Below, piece after piece: positions 46,301 through 60,704 of a DNA stretch of 64,000 nucleotides. Origin of the DNA: Hofstenia miamia (taxonomy: Eukaryota > Xenacoelomorpha > Acoela); contig SCFE01000052.1 of assembly GCA_004352715.1 (NCBI GenBank), positions 1,433,327 through 1,497,326 of the forward strand, given 5' to 3'. A model generated the notes under the pieces. That model was not told the origin of the DNA, ran no database searches, and saw nothing but the letters and a program-made list of their open reading frames with translations. A program made the position numbers and the translations under genes. Each line of letters starts with the position of its first letter. The stretch's first letter is position 1.

Positions 46301-49300
46301 TTCTTAACCGCCTCCAGCAACATTGAAATTTTGAAAATGAGATAAGGAATAAGATTTTGCCAAATGGTAAAATGGGTGAATACGTCAAGCATATCTGAGA
46401 ATACCTGGTGTATATATAGCTGTGGTGAAAAATTTGGAACAACTACCAGAGTGACAAAAATGTAAATAAAAATTCTGGAAAAAAAATAATGTTGTTAAAA
46501 CAAAATGTAAGTAGGAGAAATAATATGCATGCACTCATAGGTAACGTTCACAGCACAATGAGCATTAAAAACAGCCTTTATTTTTCTAGGCATAGATTCA
46601 ATTAGAGATCTGCTATATTCACTTGTTATTTCTTGTGTCCATATTTCTTTAGTAGTGATTGTGGCTTCCCTTGAGCAACTTTTGTTTTTCATATAGGCCA
46701 ACAGTTCTCTATTGAATTCAGATCAGGAGAAGAATCTGGCCATTTTTCCATTAAAGAAATTTGCTTCCCTTGAAACCATTTTTGATACATTGTGCTGTAT
46801 GACGTTGTGAATCATTATGCTGGTAAGTATACTTGTGCCACACAGAGATGGAATCCGGTCGGTACTGACCTTCGGACCTGGTCAAAACCGTTCACTTTGA
46901 GATATGTCTCTGGTCGTACCTATCAGCTAATCTAGTATGGGAGTTTCTCAAAACTCAAACTGCGAAGCACTTGACAATTACCATAATTATATACTGTCTA
47001 CTTAAATACACTGTAATTACCAAAAAAAGTTCACTTATGTACAGTTGTACTTAAAAGTTAGTAGATCACATATGCAATTCACCAATGTTGGTCAAGTCGT
47101 CTTTTTTGTATGAATGCAAGTTCATAACGCACTAGTGCCATTGAACATTGAATGTCGATTCTATTGTTTATTTCAAAAATGAAAACCACTATATTGATAC
47201 ATTTTACTGATCTGATTAAATATAAATATAAGTGCAGGGAAGTTGTGAAGATAGTTTTTACAATTCCAGTACCTTAAATAAATATTTAAACTGAATCCTT
47301 AAAAAGATCCTGGAAGGTTTTGGAGATTTTTGGAAGAAAGCACATACAAGTTGAATTGTACATTCTAGCATATGTGTAAGGCAGCACTTCTTTGGAGGTA
47401 ATCACACCGTGCCATTAATTACTATCACGGTATAATGATTTACATATGATTACCGATATTCAAACAAAACATGTTATTAAAACTTGCAACAGTAAAAGCA
47501 TTGGGTGATTTGGTTTGGGTCTTTAAATGAATAATGAGATATTTGGGGTTAATTCGATAACTTAAACGCGTATGCGGTCAGTACATGTGCTTTCAACTGT
47601 ACAAATGCATTATGTAATGCAAAAAAACCAGTGCTTTATAATGTGAGGACCAGTCATAGCCGGTAACCAAATGAGGACAACTTGGGTACCAGAGCGGTCA
47701 TCATCGGTCTTGGAGATTACCAGAACCGGACCGGTCATGGTCGTCAATTGAGTGTACCGCTTCCATCTCTGGTGCCACAAATTCCCATCCACAATGCAAC
47801 CTTTTCGTTATAATTAAGCGAAAACACTTTTTATAGAAATAAACTCATTGGTTTGTCCTCATATCGTGAAGCCTGCATAACGCCCTTAGACACTGTTGCA
47901 AAACAATATCATATTTATAACTTTTAAACATTATTCCAAACTTTTATTCGCAGCTATAAATTTTATATTCTTTGTTTTTAGTCATCACTAGTCTGTTGTT
48001 CTTGAACTTTACATCTTAATTGTTTGAATAACATGGCAAGAAATAGCCATCTGTAATAATATAGAAATTATGTGATTGTCCCTAGTTTTTTGGTGTTAAG
48101 TGTAGCTAGTCTTAGCGTTCACATGTTCAATGGGCTAATTTTTATGGCATATAAAACTTGAGAAATATCCTGACTTTATTGCAAAAACGTTCAACAATTG
48201 CCAGGTACTTCCTGTTCAACCAACGAGATGTAGACCCCAGGCCTCCCTCAACCTCATCACTGGTTAGTTATCGAATTTGCGATTATGACTCTTTTCGAAA
48301 TTCTTTGCAGTAGAATGTCTACTTTTAATTGAAATAATTCACTTATGTACTGGATTGTTATCTTGTTCTGTATATATCAGCTCTTTATTCCATTAACACT
48401 GGGCAGATTAAACTTTATTTTGAAACGCGTTGCTAGTAACTACATATTTTAGTTCCTGATCAACGGCCAGTTTTGAAGGGGAATGTGCGTTCATTTCGTG
48501 TTCATCTTGATCCCAATCAATATCAACAAGACATGACTGCTGCGCTTGATGGCCAAGAAGACATCTATCAAACCTTCAACATTGTGGTTAGACGCAATCC
48601 AAAGCAAAATAACTTTAAGGTAATAATTGATTTTATATTATTGAGGCATGCTTAATCGAATACTTAAATTAAATTAAAAACAAATATGTTTATGAGACAT
48701 ATCAACCTTGTGTTTCAATAACATATTGCAAATGAAATTTCAGCGTGACATCTTTTTGGATAAAATGGTCTTCAAGTAGGTTTTATGAGGTTTGAATTGC
48801 AACATGTGAAAAAATTTTTAGAATATAAAAAATTGTTTAAGGAACAAAGTAAGTTTGAATTTAAAACCATTTGTTTCAAAACGTTGAATCCTGCATTTGT
48901 ATCTCAACTTTTTTGATTTATTTTACGTTTAGGCAATTTTGGAAACGATTCGGGATTTAATGAATACGGATTGCGTTGTGCCAGACTGGCTGCATGACTT
49001 GCTACTTGGATACGGGGATCCTGATGCAGCCAACTATAAAACTTTGGGACGCTACATTAATGATGCAGATTGGAATGGTAAGTTATTGTTATTGTTGGAA
49101 TGTAGTTTTGGTTTGTTGATAATTTTGTAATTTAAGGAACCCTATTCTGTCTACATTTTTATTTTCTAACCAACCAAGTGACGTTTTTTTGCGACTCTCA
49201 TAGTCGTGAGTTGTATGGAATGTATGAACATTTTTGCCTTTTTTGAATATGTGAGCTAGTTATGCTGATTGCTTCACTTCTAAGTTGGAACTGCCAATTT

Positions 49301-52300
49301 TTTTAATGTTATAATATTCTAGTTTTGCTATGGAAGCAAATTCTATTACAGCATTTAAGTAGATATTTTACATGAAATATTTTAAAGTAGCAAATTGTTA
49401 CCGAATAGCAATAATTATCCATTGATATTACTACAATTTTTACAACCACTTGAGAAATTCACATCTTCTCTGCAAATAATATGCACATTTAATCTTCAGA
49501 TTCAGCCCTGAGTAAAATTCAAATATGAAAATTTACGGTTGTCCGTTCTCGATGTTCGAAAGTGCTTAACAGCCACAAAGGGTATGTCATACCCGGTTCA
49601 TTGAAAATCAATCTGTCATCTTATATTGCCAATCGGTGTTCCTTATAATAACTTTTGTTCTTGATAACAATGAAATAAGGTTACAATTTGTACTTTTATC
49701 CAGTTTTGGACAAAATATTTAACCCTTATGGATGTTTTATTATTATTATTATTATCATGAAGTAATGAAAACCCACTGTAATCCCAAAATATATATTGTG
49801 TATATTATTTTTTAGTGTCCCAACATATGAGGTGCTGAAGTTTCGTAGAGTATCACAAAGCTCTGCACTTGTAAACCAGTTATCCCCAGTTAGAGGTTTC
49901 TTCCTGTATTCAAATACGGCTTCATCAAATGTAGAGAAACACCGATTGTAGTAACATTCTGCTCAGCCTTATACGAGCCCTTTCCTATGTAAATTATGCC
50001 ATTCAGGAAATAAAATGTTTCTGCACAACATAGCCAAAATATTTTGATGCCAAATCTACCTGGCTTAGATAAAATGCATTGTTTAAATTTAACACGCCCG
50101 TGAAATTCTAGGAGTTGCTCATCTACAGTGAGATATGAACTGCACCTAAAAATAATATAGGACTTCGAAATATTGTTGCTGTTACAATATGATAACAATA
50201 ACTTAAATTATTTTTTCAATATCAAAATTTAAAATTTTTTGATCCCTTTTCTTTAGTGCTCGTGGATGTTGTAAATATTTGACCTGTACAATAACTTTTT
50301 GTAGAAAAGCACTATCAAAAATTTCTAACGAAAAATCAATGAAAATTCAGATGTGATGACGGAATATTCCAAGTTATATGCTAAAATTGAAATTAATCAC
50401 AGCTTTCTATAGGACAATATATGTCAAATATTTTTACTGAAATGAATGCAAATTGTGCATAGCATATTGATACAATTACGACGTAAATATATGTAAATCA
50501 TTGTTGATCAAAATAACATAAATATTTCACTTGAAAACGTACGACATGCAGGCGTGTACATTAAAAACAATTCTTTTTGCTCACCTAATAAAATAAGAAT
50601 CCCAACAAATGCTTCCCATTCAACTCTATCAATTGAAACAAACACTTTTCTTTTGTTCGGATTTGTTCTGTTCCTTTCAATTATAACCCGCATACCTTGA
50701 AGATTTGTATACAAGACTATGTCGTCCAGAGTTTTATCCAAAAAGATGAGAATTGTTTCTCGTTCAGTTTCGGGATTTATACCTGGTGCAGGCCCTTTCG
50801 ATATTTCGTGATGATTCCCGGCCAACATTTGTTGGTTCATAATCGTAACAAACACGACCAGATGGAGCCACAATGCACCAACATCTTGATGGGACGCAGA
50901 TGTTTCCCCTTCTTCTTCTGATTCAGATTCACTTCCACTGACCTCATGCAAAAATTCCGAATCCAATATATTATCATTAGAATCTGAAGGAGAAAGTTCA
51001 TCTTCAATAGGGAACGTAGACTGAATAGACCCATTTGCAGCGTCATCAAAGACATCGATATTGAAGTCTTCTTCATCCGACAGATCATCCTGTTGGAATA
51101 TCATAGTGATGGCATGATCTTTACAGACTCGCTTAGGACGACTCATAGTATTAGCGGTTAGACTGGCAGTTGGTTATCAATAGTGAAATACAAATGAGTC
51201 ATAGCCAGCTGGATGAGCTAATATAAAGTATGATATCATTATTCTGCGATTGAGTCATCACATGATAGATTAAACAATGAGAAGCCTCTTCCTGCACCAA
51301 CTAACAACATTTGCTTTTATTGAAACTTTTAATGACCTAGAAGTGAAAATGCATGTTTCAAAGTCGCACAGAACATAGGAGGGTATCACATACCCTGTTC
51401 GATGTTCCAGGACTAAATCATAAATATCAAAATAACTATGTCGAGTATCTTAAAACGACTTTACACAATTAAAGAAAACAATATTTCAACAAAAGTCAAT
51501 GAATTTCAAAAGAATCGGTGGATTAGTTTAGGATATACAATCCGTTGAACATGTCACAGAGTATGACATACCCAGAAAACCGGATAACCGTTAATAGTAA
51601 ATATTTTATTGTAATCTTCTTAATAGGGTTGTTTTAATTGTTATTTGTTGACTACGCATGTTAGCCTAATTTTTATTGTAATCTTCTTAATAGGGTTGTT
51701 TTAATTGTTATTTGTTGACTACTCATGTTAGCCTAATTTTTTATTGTAATCTTCTTAATAGGGTTGTTTTAATTGTTATTTGTTGACTACGCATGTTAGC
51801 CTAATTAATTGTAATATACTATGGCAAGGTTTTTCCATTGTTTTCAAGTTGTTTTACATAAATTACTATTATTATAAACGGAGGGAGTTTTTTTTGAAAA
51901 ATTACAGCATAACTATGTTTAAAATATTTTAGAAGACTGATCTTTAGTTTTGCAAAAAAAGAACATAGGAGGGTATCACATACCCTGTTCGATGTTCCAG
52001 GACTAAATCATAAATATCAAAATAACTATGTCGAGTATCTTAAAACGACTTTACACAATTAAAGAAAACAATATTTCAACAAAAGTCAATGAATTTCAAA
52101 AGAATCGGTGGATTAGTTTAGGATATACAATCCGTTGAACATGTCACAGAGTATGACATACCCAGAAAACCGGATAACCGTTAATAGTAAATAACTCTCA
52201 ATATGAATTTATTATAGCTCTGTATAATTTTTTTAGCGATTTTTTAAATGTAAATTCGTTACATAGAATCTAGAGTGGTTTGCTGCTGTAATTTTTTTGA

Positions 52301-55300
52301 CGCCGTATGAAACCTCAAAATTAGCTGTTCGTTCCGCACACCCAAAGGCAATTGTGTTTACTCGAATTTTGAGTCTGATTATTTAAATGTTAACATTTTA
52401 ACGCTTTTTGAGTGCTTTCAATAAGTTTGCTATGGATGTTTTTAGATACGTTTCTTTCTTATGAGCATTTGGTCTCCTCCTTCCCTTTATATGAAGTTGT
52501 GACAGAGAGCGGTGAGAAGGATCCATCTCCTCCATTTGTGCTCAATTTTGAAGAAAGCGATGTTAAAAAAATTGTTGTTAAACCTCACATCATTCCCAAC
52601 CGTGGCCCTTATCCTTTCAACAAACCAAGAAGGTACGTTTTCTACACTTATTTTATCGCTTTGAAATGTTGCAAAAGGACACATAAGTTTTGAAATATCG
52701 TTAACTACTCACCTTACTTTGAAAGTGGTAGATTTTTATTCGGAATTTTGAAATTCATTTCAGAATTCTATGTTCTAAAGTTTCTCAAGTATATTAATGC
52801 ACATGACCAGGAGTGTATTCGTTGGAGGGGGAGTTTTTTTTTGAAAAATTGCAGCATAACTATGTTTAAAATATTTTAGAAGACTGATCTTTAGTTTTGC
52901 AAAAAAGTTCTCAATATGAATTTATTATAGCTCTGTATAATTTTTTAGCGATTTTTTAAATGTAAATTCGTTACATAGAATCTAGAGTGGTTTGCTGCTG
53001 TAATTTTTTTTGACGCCGTATGAAACCTCAAAATTTGCTGTTCGTTCCGCACACCCAAATGCAATTGTGTTTACTCGAATTTTGAGTCTGATTAATTAAA
53101 TGTTAACATTTTAAAACTTTTTTAGTGTTTTCAATAAGCTTGCTATGGATGTTTTTAGATACGTTTCTTTCTTATGAGCATTTGGTCTCCTCCTTCCCTT
53201 TATATGAAGTTGTCACAGAGAGCGGTGAGAAGGATCCATCTCCTCCATTTGTGCTCAATTTTGAAGAAAACGATATTAAAAAAATTGTTGTTAAACCTCA
53301 CATCATTCCCAACCGTGGCCCTTATCCTTTCAACAAACCAAGAAGGTATGTTTTCTACACTTATTTCATCGCTTTTCGCTCAGCCACCGTATTAAATCCA
53401 ATTGGGGATCTAGCCCCTCTTGTTAAAGTTTTATTACGGTGTGGGGTTTTGGATTGTGTTGAGAAATGGCGTTTGGTTAAAATATAACTTAGAAATACAG
53501 TGCTCAAATTCTGCACCCCTTTTTAATTATTTAGGAGTACAGCCCTGCACATGGCTGACAATTGCTTGTAGAAAATGGTGTGAACACCTATTAGCTAATG
53601 ATGCTCATTTTTTTATGTATTGTCGGCGATTCTATCAGTGTATTGAAAATATTTGTTGAATGGAATCGTTCCATTTGCGTTAAAAGGGTGTTTCCTGAGA
53701 AAGATGTATCAACTCGTTTTATCAACAAGTTGACAAACGTAAAGACAAATTTTTTGATAAATTGATATTTTATTATTCTTGTGAACAACCATCCTTTTAT
53801 GGGAAGGGAAACTCCAATTTCATTGAAGGTTCGAATTTGTTTTTCATTTGTAGCTTAGATAACAATTTTCAATGAAAATTTAAAATATGCTAAATTATTT
53901 AAAATAGCAACAATGAAAATAAAATGATGTAAATTGTGCTTGACAAACCAAGTCTTTGTTTGTAATGAAAGATTTGTAAGCAGAGCAATTGTAAAATCTT
54001 GGGGACCATTAAGTTTTTGTCAACAATTGCTCCGTTTATTAATCCATTTGATAAATCGTTTGCTTGAAACGGACATTGTTTGTTCCTTAAGTATTATACG
54101 TTTTAGTATGACAAATAAAAATAATTATTAATAGCAAAATTCTGTTATTTTCTAGCTAGTGTAAAGTGCCAGCCTCTAGCTATATCACGTTTGAATTAAA
54201 AAATAAAATAAAGATGCCCAAATAGAGTTTAAAAAACTCAATGCTCCGACATCCAACATAATCCCATATAAAACATTATCTTTCGCAAAATTGCTTTGCA
54301 AGCTAAAAATTTTTTTGCGCAAAACATTTTTAAATTTGTTCCTAGTATATTTTTTCAATTATTTCGTGCTTAGGAAAACTAAGTTTTGGCTAATAAATTG
54401 TAATATGAATTGAAACATTTGATTAATATTTTATAATTTTCGTGTTTATATATTTCAATAAGGATGTCAATATCTTGCAATCGAAATGAATAAGTTTTTT
54501 AATAGTAAATCGAGGATTAATTGAATGAGATATTGCAGCGATTGCCTTATCGCTGCTACCGATTAGCTTCATCCCATTTTCTTCCGCGTCATCGAACTAT
54601 GCAAAGGGATTACCTAATACGGGTGATTGGCGGCGTGCTTTATAGAATTGGGATATCGTGGCGAAATTACGTTAAAACTCTTCTTACAATCGTCGCTTTA
54701 CTTTTATGTAGCTACGCAAGGAATTCCTAGTGAGGCGCTTCAAAGCTAAATAGCGCTCCGCCGCTTTTCATGTTTATCCAAGCGTTCTCAGCGGTGTTTG
54801 CAAACGAATGGATAGCTATAAATCAGAAACGTTTGGGAAAGTTTTTCATTTGTGAATTTACAGCATGTGGTCATTGTCGCACTCTCACGTAATAGATCCC
54901 ATTTTCGATTCTTCACCGTTTGTAAACGCATCGAGGCAACTAATTGACACTGAAGACTTTAGTGATATAGTAGAAGCATTACAAAAGTCAGCGCCACCCA
55001 CTGAACATAAAGATCCGCCTTCTAATTACCTTTGTCGCATATGTCACCAGAAGGGCCATTTCGTAGAAGATTGTCCTACTGCCAAGGGTCTAAGAATACA
55101 AGGAGCCACCCCGTATCAAGGAAAGAAAAGATGCACTGGGGAATATCGTTGCAGCAAGTGTAAACGCAAATGGATTTCGCATTTTTCGTGGGCTAACGAG
55201 GGTCAGTTTTGTGTCAAATGTAAAATTAATGTTTTTCCGTACAAACAACGCGCAATTGTAGAAGCGAAACACGGCCATTAAAAGCCCTTAGTTTGTATAT

Positions 55301-58300
55301 TATTTGTTTTGTAAAAATCGTGTTTATATGTGAGGAAGGTTTTAAATACAGTATGTCTTTAAAATGGCTTTTCATTTTTCTTATAGTCATTATTACTCAA
55401 TACGTGGGTAATCATTTCTGTAACTAAATTTAAAAAAATGTGTCTCTGCCTATTTGAGCACATTTTATTGGAATCAAAATTATCAAGAATTGTTTCTTGT
55501 AAGTTATTTTTTAAAAGCTTTCATTTTATGACAAATATTGCTATTGCTGCACATACATTTTAATGTAAAATATGCAATTTAAAGACTGATATTTTGTAGG
55601 CCTACTAAAAACACAAATCCTAAGATTCGAAGATATTCTCATATTAAAGATAACAAATTGTTGTAAACAAATGCCCTTATTAAAATCTTCAGTGTTTTCA
55701 TGTTTATAAGACACGCATAATTTAAATTACCTAGAAATTCAATAAAGTTCACTCCAACACAAATTGAAGCTATTCACTCTGGCATGCAGCCTGGACTTAC
55801 AATGGTGAGTTTCGTTGTATATAGAGCAATTTTTCACTACATGTATTGTTTAATATTCTTCTCAACTATCTACTATTCTTAATAATCAGTCGTTCACTAC
55901 TATTCATGCAGCAACAATTTCATTAATTAATATTACAATCAATTGCATTCATTTAAGTTATTTAAAGCAGTAGAAATTATATTAACAAACAAGAATGTTT
56001 AATACAAACTCAGTGTTCCTTCTGTTCTTATTCAAATTATTTTAATGATTTGTGGTTGCAATTTTTGTGAACTTGTTCTGATTACATAAATGTGTAAAAA
56101 TTTTATTTACTCAACTAATAATCTAGTACTTAGATTTAACCGCTTTGTTTTAAGATACATCAATTTAAACGCTTAAAAAATAATTTGTTTAAAATTTCAT
56201 TTTGTATAAAATTCTTACAATGCATGAATTTCTCCGTTTATACTTTTAATAGATTTTAGTTCTATTTTTTTAAGTAATAGATAATAATACATTAACAAGT
56301 TCATCTTATATTACTGTTGAGCTTGGATATATTGAGTCTTCATTTTAGTTGAAACTAGATTCATCGTGTTTGCAAATGTTTTAGCCCTATTTCTATTACA
56401 TTACTTTTAAGTAATAAATCGATTTGTCTACTTTTTTGAAGAATTTCAACCAAGCCTTTTAAGAAATATTGAAAGCCTATTACATGAACACATCTATTGT
56501 GTTGGGCCCGCTTATGGAATGATGACTTTTTCTTGTGACTGAAGTACATGCAAATAAGAATTTTTTCAATGAGAATTTTTGTAAAAATATTCAAGTTCTT
56601 TCCATACCTAGTGTTCAGATAATGTGGCGGTCTAATGCCCATGGAATTACAACCAGTGATGGGGTTCAAAATTTTAAGAACAGGTTCTTTTTGTATCGTA
56701 CATACTAACAACAGATTCGCTCATTTACTTCTAAAACTAATTATCTCATCATCTCCTAAATGCTTTATTTTGCGCACCACACTTCTGTAGAAATTCGGGC
56801 TTTGTTTTACGTCACAATGCTACAAATTACTGAACATGTAGTTTTCAACCAGCTTTGAATTTTATGTTTTATTCCGTAATAACCGATTAGCCTTAAAATT
56901 CTGCAGTTGAGGCGTAAGCTGTAATATTTTTGGCTGACAGGCGGTTGAGAAACAAAGGTCTAATGTCTGTAAAAAAAAACAGCAAGAACGGGTTCACGCG
57001 AACCCGTTCGAACTCCCTGAATCCCATCACTGACTACAGCTACCCTGAAATATTTTATTTTCGGAATATAAACTGTGTGATTCTGATCCAGAAAACAATT
57101 CTCTATCTTGTGTTTTCAGATTTTAAATATCTTCATTAGTTCGTGATTTATAAGCGTTCTAAAATTTGTTGTGAAAATCATCACAGATTTTGAAAAATTC
57201 GTAGCAGAATTATGGTTAGAATATCAGAGAAACCTACATTTCACATTTATCGCATGAGATTATAAATGTAATCCGATCGAAAAGCTGAATACAATGGTTT
57301 TACAACGTAAACTGATTATAGTAGATTGGCGTGGATTACTAATTTCCAAATTTTCCAGATAGTCAGTGCGCACAGTTAAATGTGATTACCACAAGTTCTT
57401 GACACGAATGTAAAATGTCTATAAAAAGATTGTTAGAATAATATAATAAAAGCGTTATTTAATGTACCATAAAACAGGCAAATATCAACCACAAGGGGTA
57501 ATATCAGCCACTTTATAAACTTGGCGGTTATATGCCTGCCTACATATGTAGAGCTGTACCTTCTATACGTAAACTGAACAGTGAACTATTGATCGATGTT
57601 TCTTGCATTGTTCTTATTGGATAGGAGAACTGACATATCATAGGAGAGAATAAGATAGAGAGAGGTTCTAAAGAACATCAGGCCAGTACCAGCAAAGTCA
57701 ATATTCGCCGAGACTTGGGTTCAACACTTGTTGGTATGCTTCAGGAAAAGAAAACCACGTGGAGCTAAGGTTCCAGCAGGCAGACCTATCAGGCCACAAG
57801 ACATTTTGCAACAAACAGCTGCTGGTCGAGGTCGTGGTGCAATTCGCCCAACTGGACGAGGTTCTGGTGCAGCTCTCCCAACTGGACGAGGGCTTGGTTC
57901 CTACAAAGACACAGAAGATGAATCTTCTTCCACTAATGAAAGTGATAACAGCAGCGAAGATATATGCGGAATTTGCGGAGTTGATTATCAAGGATACCAA
58001 GGTGAAAATTGGGTCCATTGCACCTTATGCAACATATGGACTTGTGGTAGGTGTAATAAAGGCACAAGTGACTTGCCCTTCACGTGCTCACGGTGTTTAT
58101 AAACTAAAATTGTGTTTACTTTACAAGAACATTGCTAAATATATTTCTTAATAACATTTTCTGAGTGTGGGTGATATTACCCAATTTTTGTTGTAGAAAT
58201 ACATGTTATATATTTGCTTTCCGTATTAAAAATTATACATACTTAAGATATTTTAACTTCGTTTTTCTGGAATTAAATATAGTGCCTGCGGTTTACAAAA

Positions 58301-58338
<38 letters not shown>

Positions 58339-60456
58339 GGTTATATGGAAAGATAAATATTTAAAAAACACTTAAAAAGTGGCTAATATTTGCCTGTTTT
58401 ACGGTACTGTTTTATTTGCAACAATTCGTAGAACCATGAATTTGAAAAAGTTGTTTTTTATTGTAAAAACTCTTTTATTAGCAACCAGATATAAAGCAAA
58501 ATTTCGTAGTCAACTTTTAAATTCTGAAGGATTTTTAAAGCAATTATGGAACGATTTTAGACTTTGGCAAAAAAGATACTAAAAACATTTTAAGCAGAAA
58601 CATACTGGTGTTAAGCACCAAGAAATTAATTTGATTATGTAAAAATATTCGTAAAAACTAAACTGCTTATGTAATGTTTAAATAATTAGTTATAACGTGT
58701 ACACCTTTTTGGAAGTAATTTTTAGGGATTCCGACAAAGTGTCTTATATCTTTGTTCAAATTTATACATAACGATGAAATATGATCTTATTCCAGACATA
58801 ATGTAATAAAGAACAAAAAATTATTTAAAAAATTATTTCAGGTTGTTGGTCCGCCAGGTACTGGTAAAACTGACGTTGCTGTTCAGATTATATCAAATCT
58901 CTATCACAATTGGCCAGACCAGCGTACATTAATTGTAACTCATTCGAATCAGGCTCTCAATCAGCTTTTCGAAAAGATTATAGCGCTTGATGTTGATGAA
59001 CGCCATCTACTTCGTTTAGGTCACGGTGAAGAAGCTCTTGAAACGGAGAAGGATTACAGCAGGTTTGTTTCATTTAATCGATTTGTAACTAAATTTGCAC
59101 AAAGAAGGGCAGACATAGATTGGATAAGCCTATGTGGACTCCTGGGTAATGCGCATCCATGTGATATAATTTTGCAGTTTTTTGCGGATTTTATAAATTA
59201 TATTTTTTGGCGCTGAAAATCTCATAAAATTATTCACTTACACAGTTAATTGAACCGAATTTTTATTATGATTCCACTATGAAACATGCTAGCTTTTTGA
59301 ATAGTTCCGCAATTCTTGAATTAAAAAATATTCTGTAATATCCCCGATCCATTGTAACCTAGAATTTTACAATTAGAAAAAATAATATTTTGTTTAAGTT
59401 ATATTTTTCAACAGTATTTAGGGTTAAAAATATTTCTTCTATGCATTAAATGCAAAACATTAGTTCTGTGGATATGAGCTAATCTATTGGACTCATATGA
59501 ACCACTTTGCACAAAGCAGTGTCGGGCGATTTTGCTGATACTGAAGCATTGACTGTCAAATCAGAACTCTGCCAGTGTAAAAGATACAAAATTTCCATTA
59601 TTATGAATGTTCATCCTGAAGATATGTGCAAAAACACCTATTGTTATTAAAAAATTACGCCTTGCTGAATAAATTGTTGACATTAAGAGTATGTGAACCT
59701 CGATAATGAGATATTGACTTCTAATTATAATTTGATGGTCTACCATACGGAATTTAATTCATTCAAAAATAATTTTGAAGTTATAGCGCATCCTGGATTA
59801 TGGGCCTCAATATGTCATTGGAATTTTTTCTAATTTTGGAAATTCTTTGAATTTATATGTCGTCATGGTAATGCAAAAATGGACTAAGGTCCAAAGTTGG
59901 ATTTTAAGAAAAAATGTATTCTGTAATAATTGAAAAATTAAATAAGTCTGTGAGTAATTTTCATATTTGTGAGTTGTTTTATTCCTCTAGGAACCGTACA
60001 TACTATATAGAATTGATTTTCCATTTGTGGAAATTAGAAAACTTCGAAATTAATTTTTCTTTTTTATGAAACTAAAAAACAAGTGGAGCGAAGAAACTAA
60101 ATTATCGATACTCTATGTACCACAAACAGTTCGAAAATGGTGATATTTTCAAGCTTTTTATATAGAAATATAAAAATATTACAACTATGTCTTGTTACAA
60201 ATTTCGTGTATAAATTGCTCAATTAAAAGTATAGATATGCTATGCATATTATATTGAAATTTCATACTAATTTTATACAAGAAAATACAGAAAGCCAACA
60301 AATTCTTGAAAATTTTATTGTTACCTATTTTTGTAAAAATTCATTTGAGAAAAAGTCCAAATTCCCCCAAAGAATTACATACCATATCAATGAAATAATG
60401 GGGGAGGGTACATAGCGTATCTGTAAATGAGCAAAAAATTTACATACGGAATCTAC

Positions 60457-60492
<36 letters not shown>

Positions 60493-60668
60493 NNNNNNNN
60501 NNNNNNNNNNNNNNNNNNNNNNNNNNNNNNNNNNNNNNNNNNNNNNNNNNNNNNNNNNNNNNNNNNNNNNNNNNNNNNNNNNNNNNNNNNNNNNNNNNNN
60601 NNNNNNNNNNNNNNNNNNNNNNNNNNNNNNNNNNNNNNNNNNNNNNNNNNNNNNNNNNNNNNNNNNNN

Positions 60669-60704
<36 letters not shown>

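Larger units (their letters stand above)
51880..53379 (+). repeat. Tandem duplication of AQR exon 10 with flanking intron
   Basis: The segment beginning GGAGGGAGTTTTTTTT at 51880 (interrupted at 51961-52191) and ending near 52665 is repeated from 52825 to about 53378, offset 713 at the exon. Differences are a few percent in the intron and three bases in the exon. No N marks the join, unlike the exon 7 duplication. Confidence 0.85.

Noticed and set aside
54521-54730. 69-residue frame upstream of the second ZCCHC24-like gene
   Set aside because: More likely promoter-proximal DNA; no counterpart exists upstream of the first copy.
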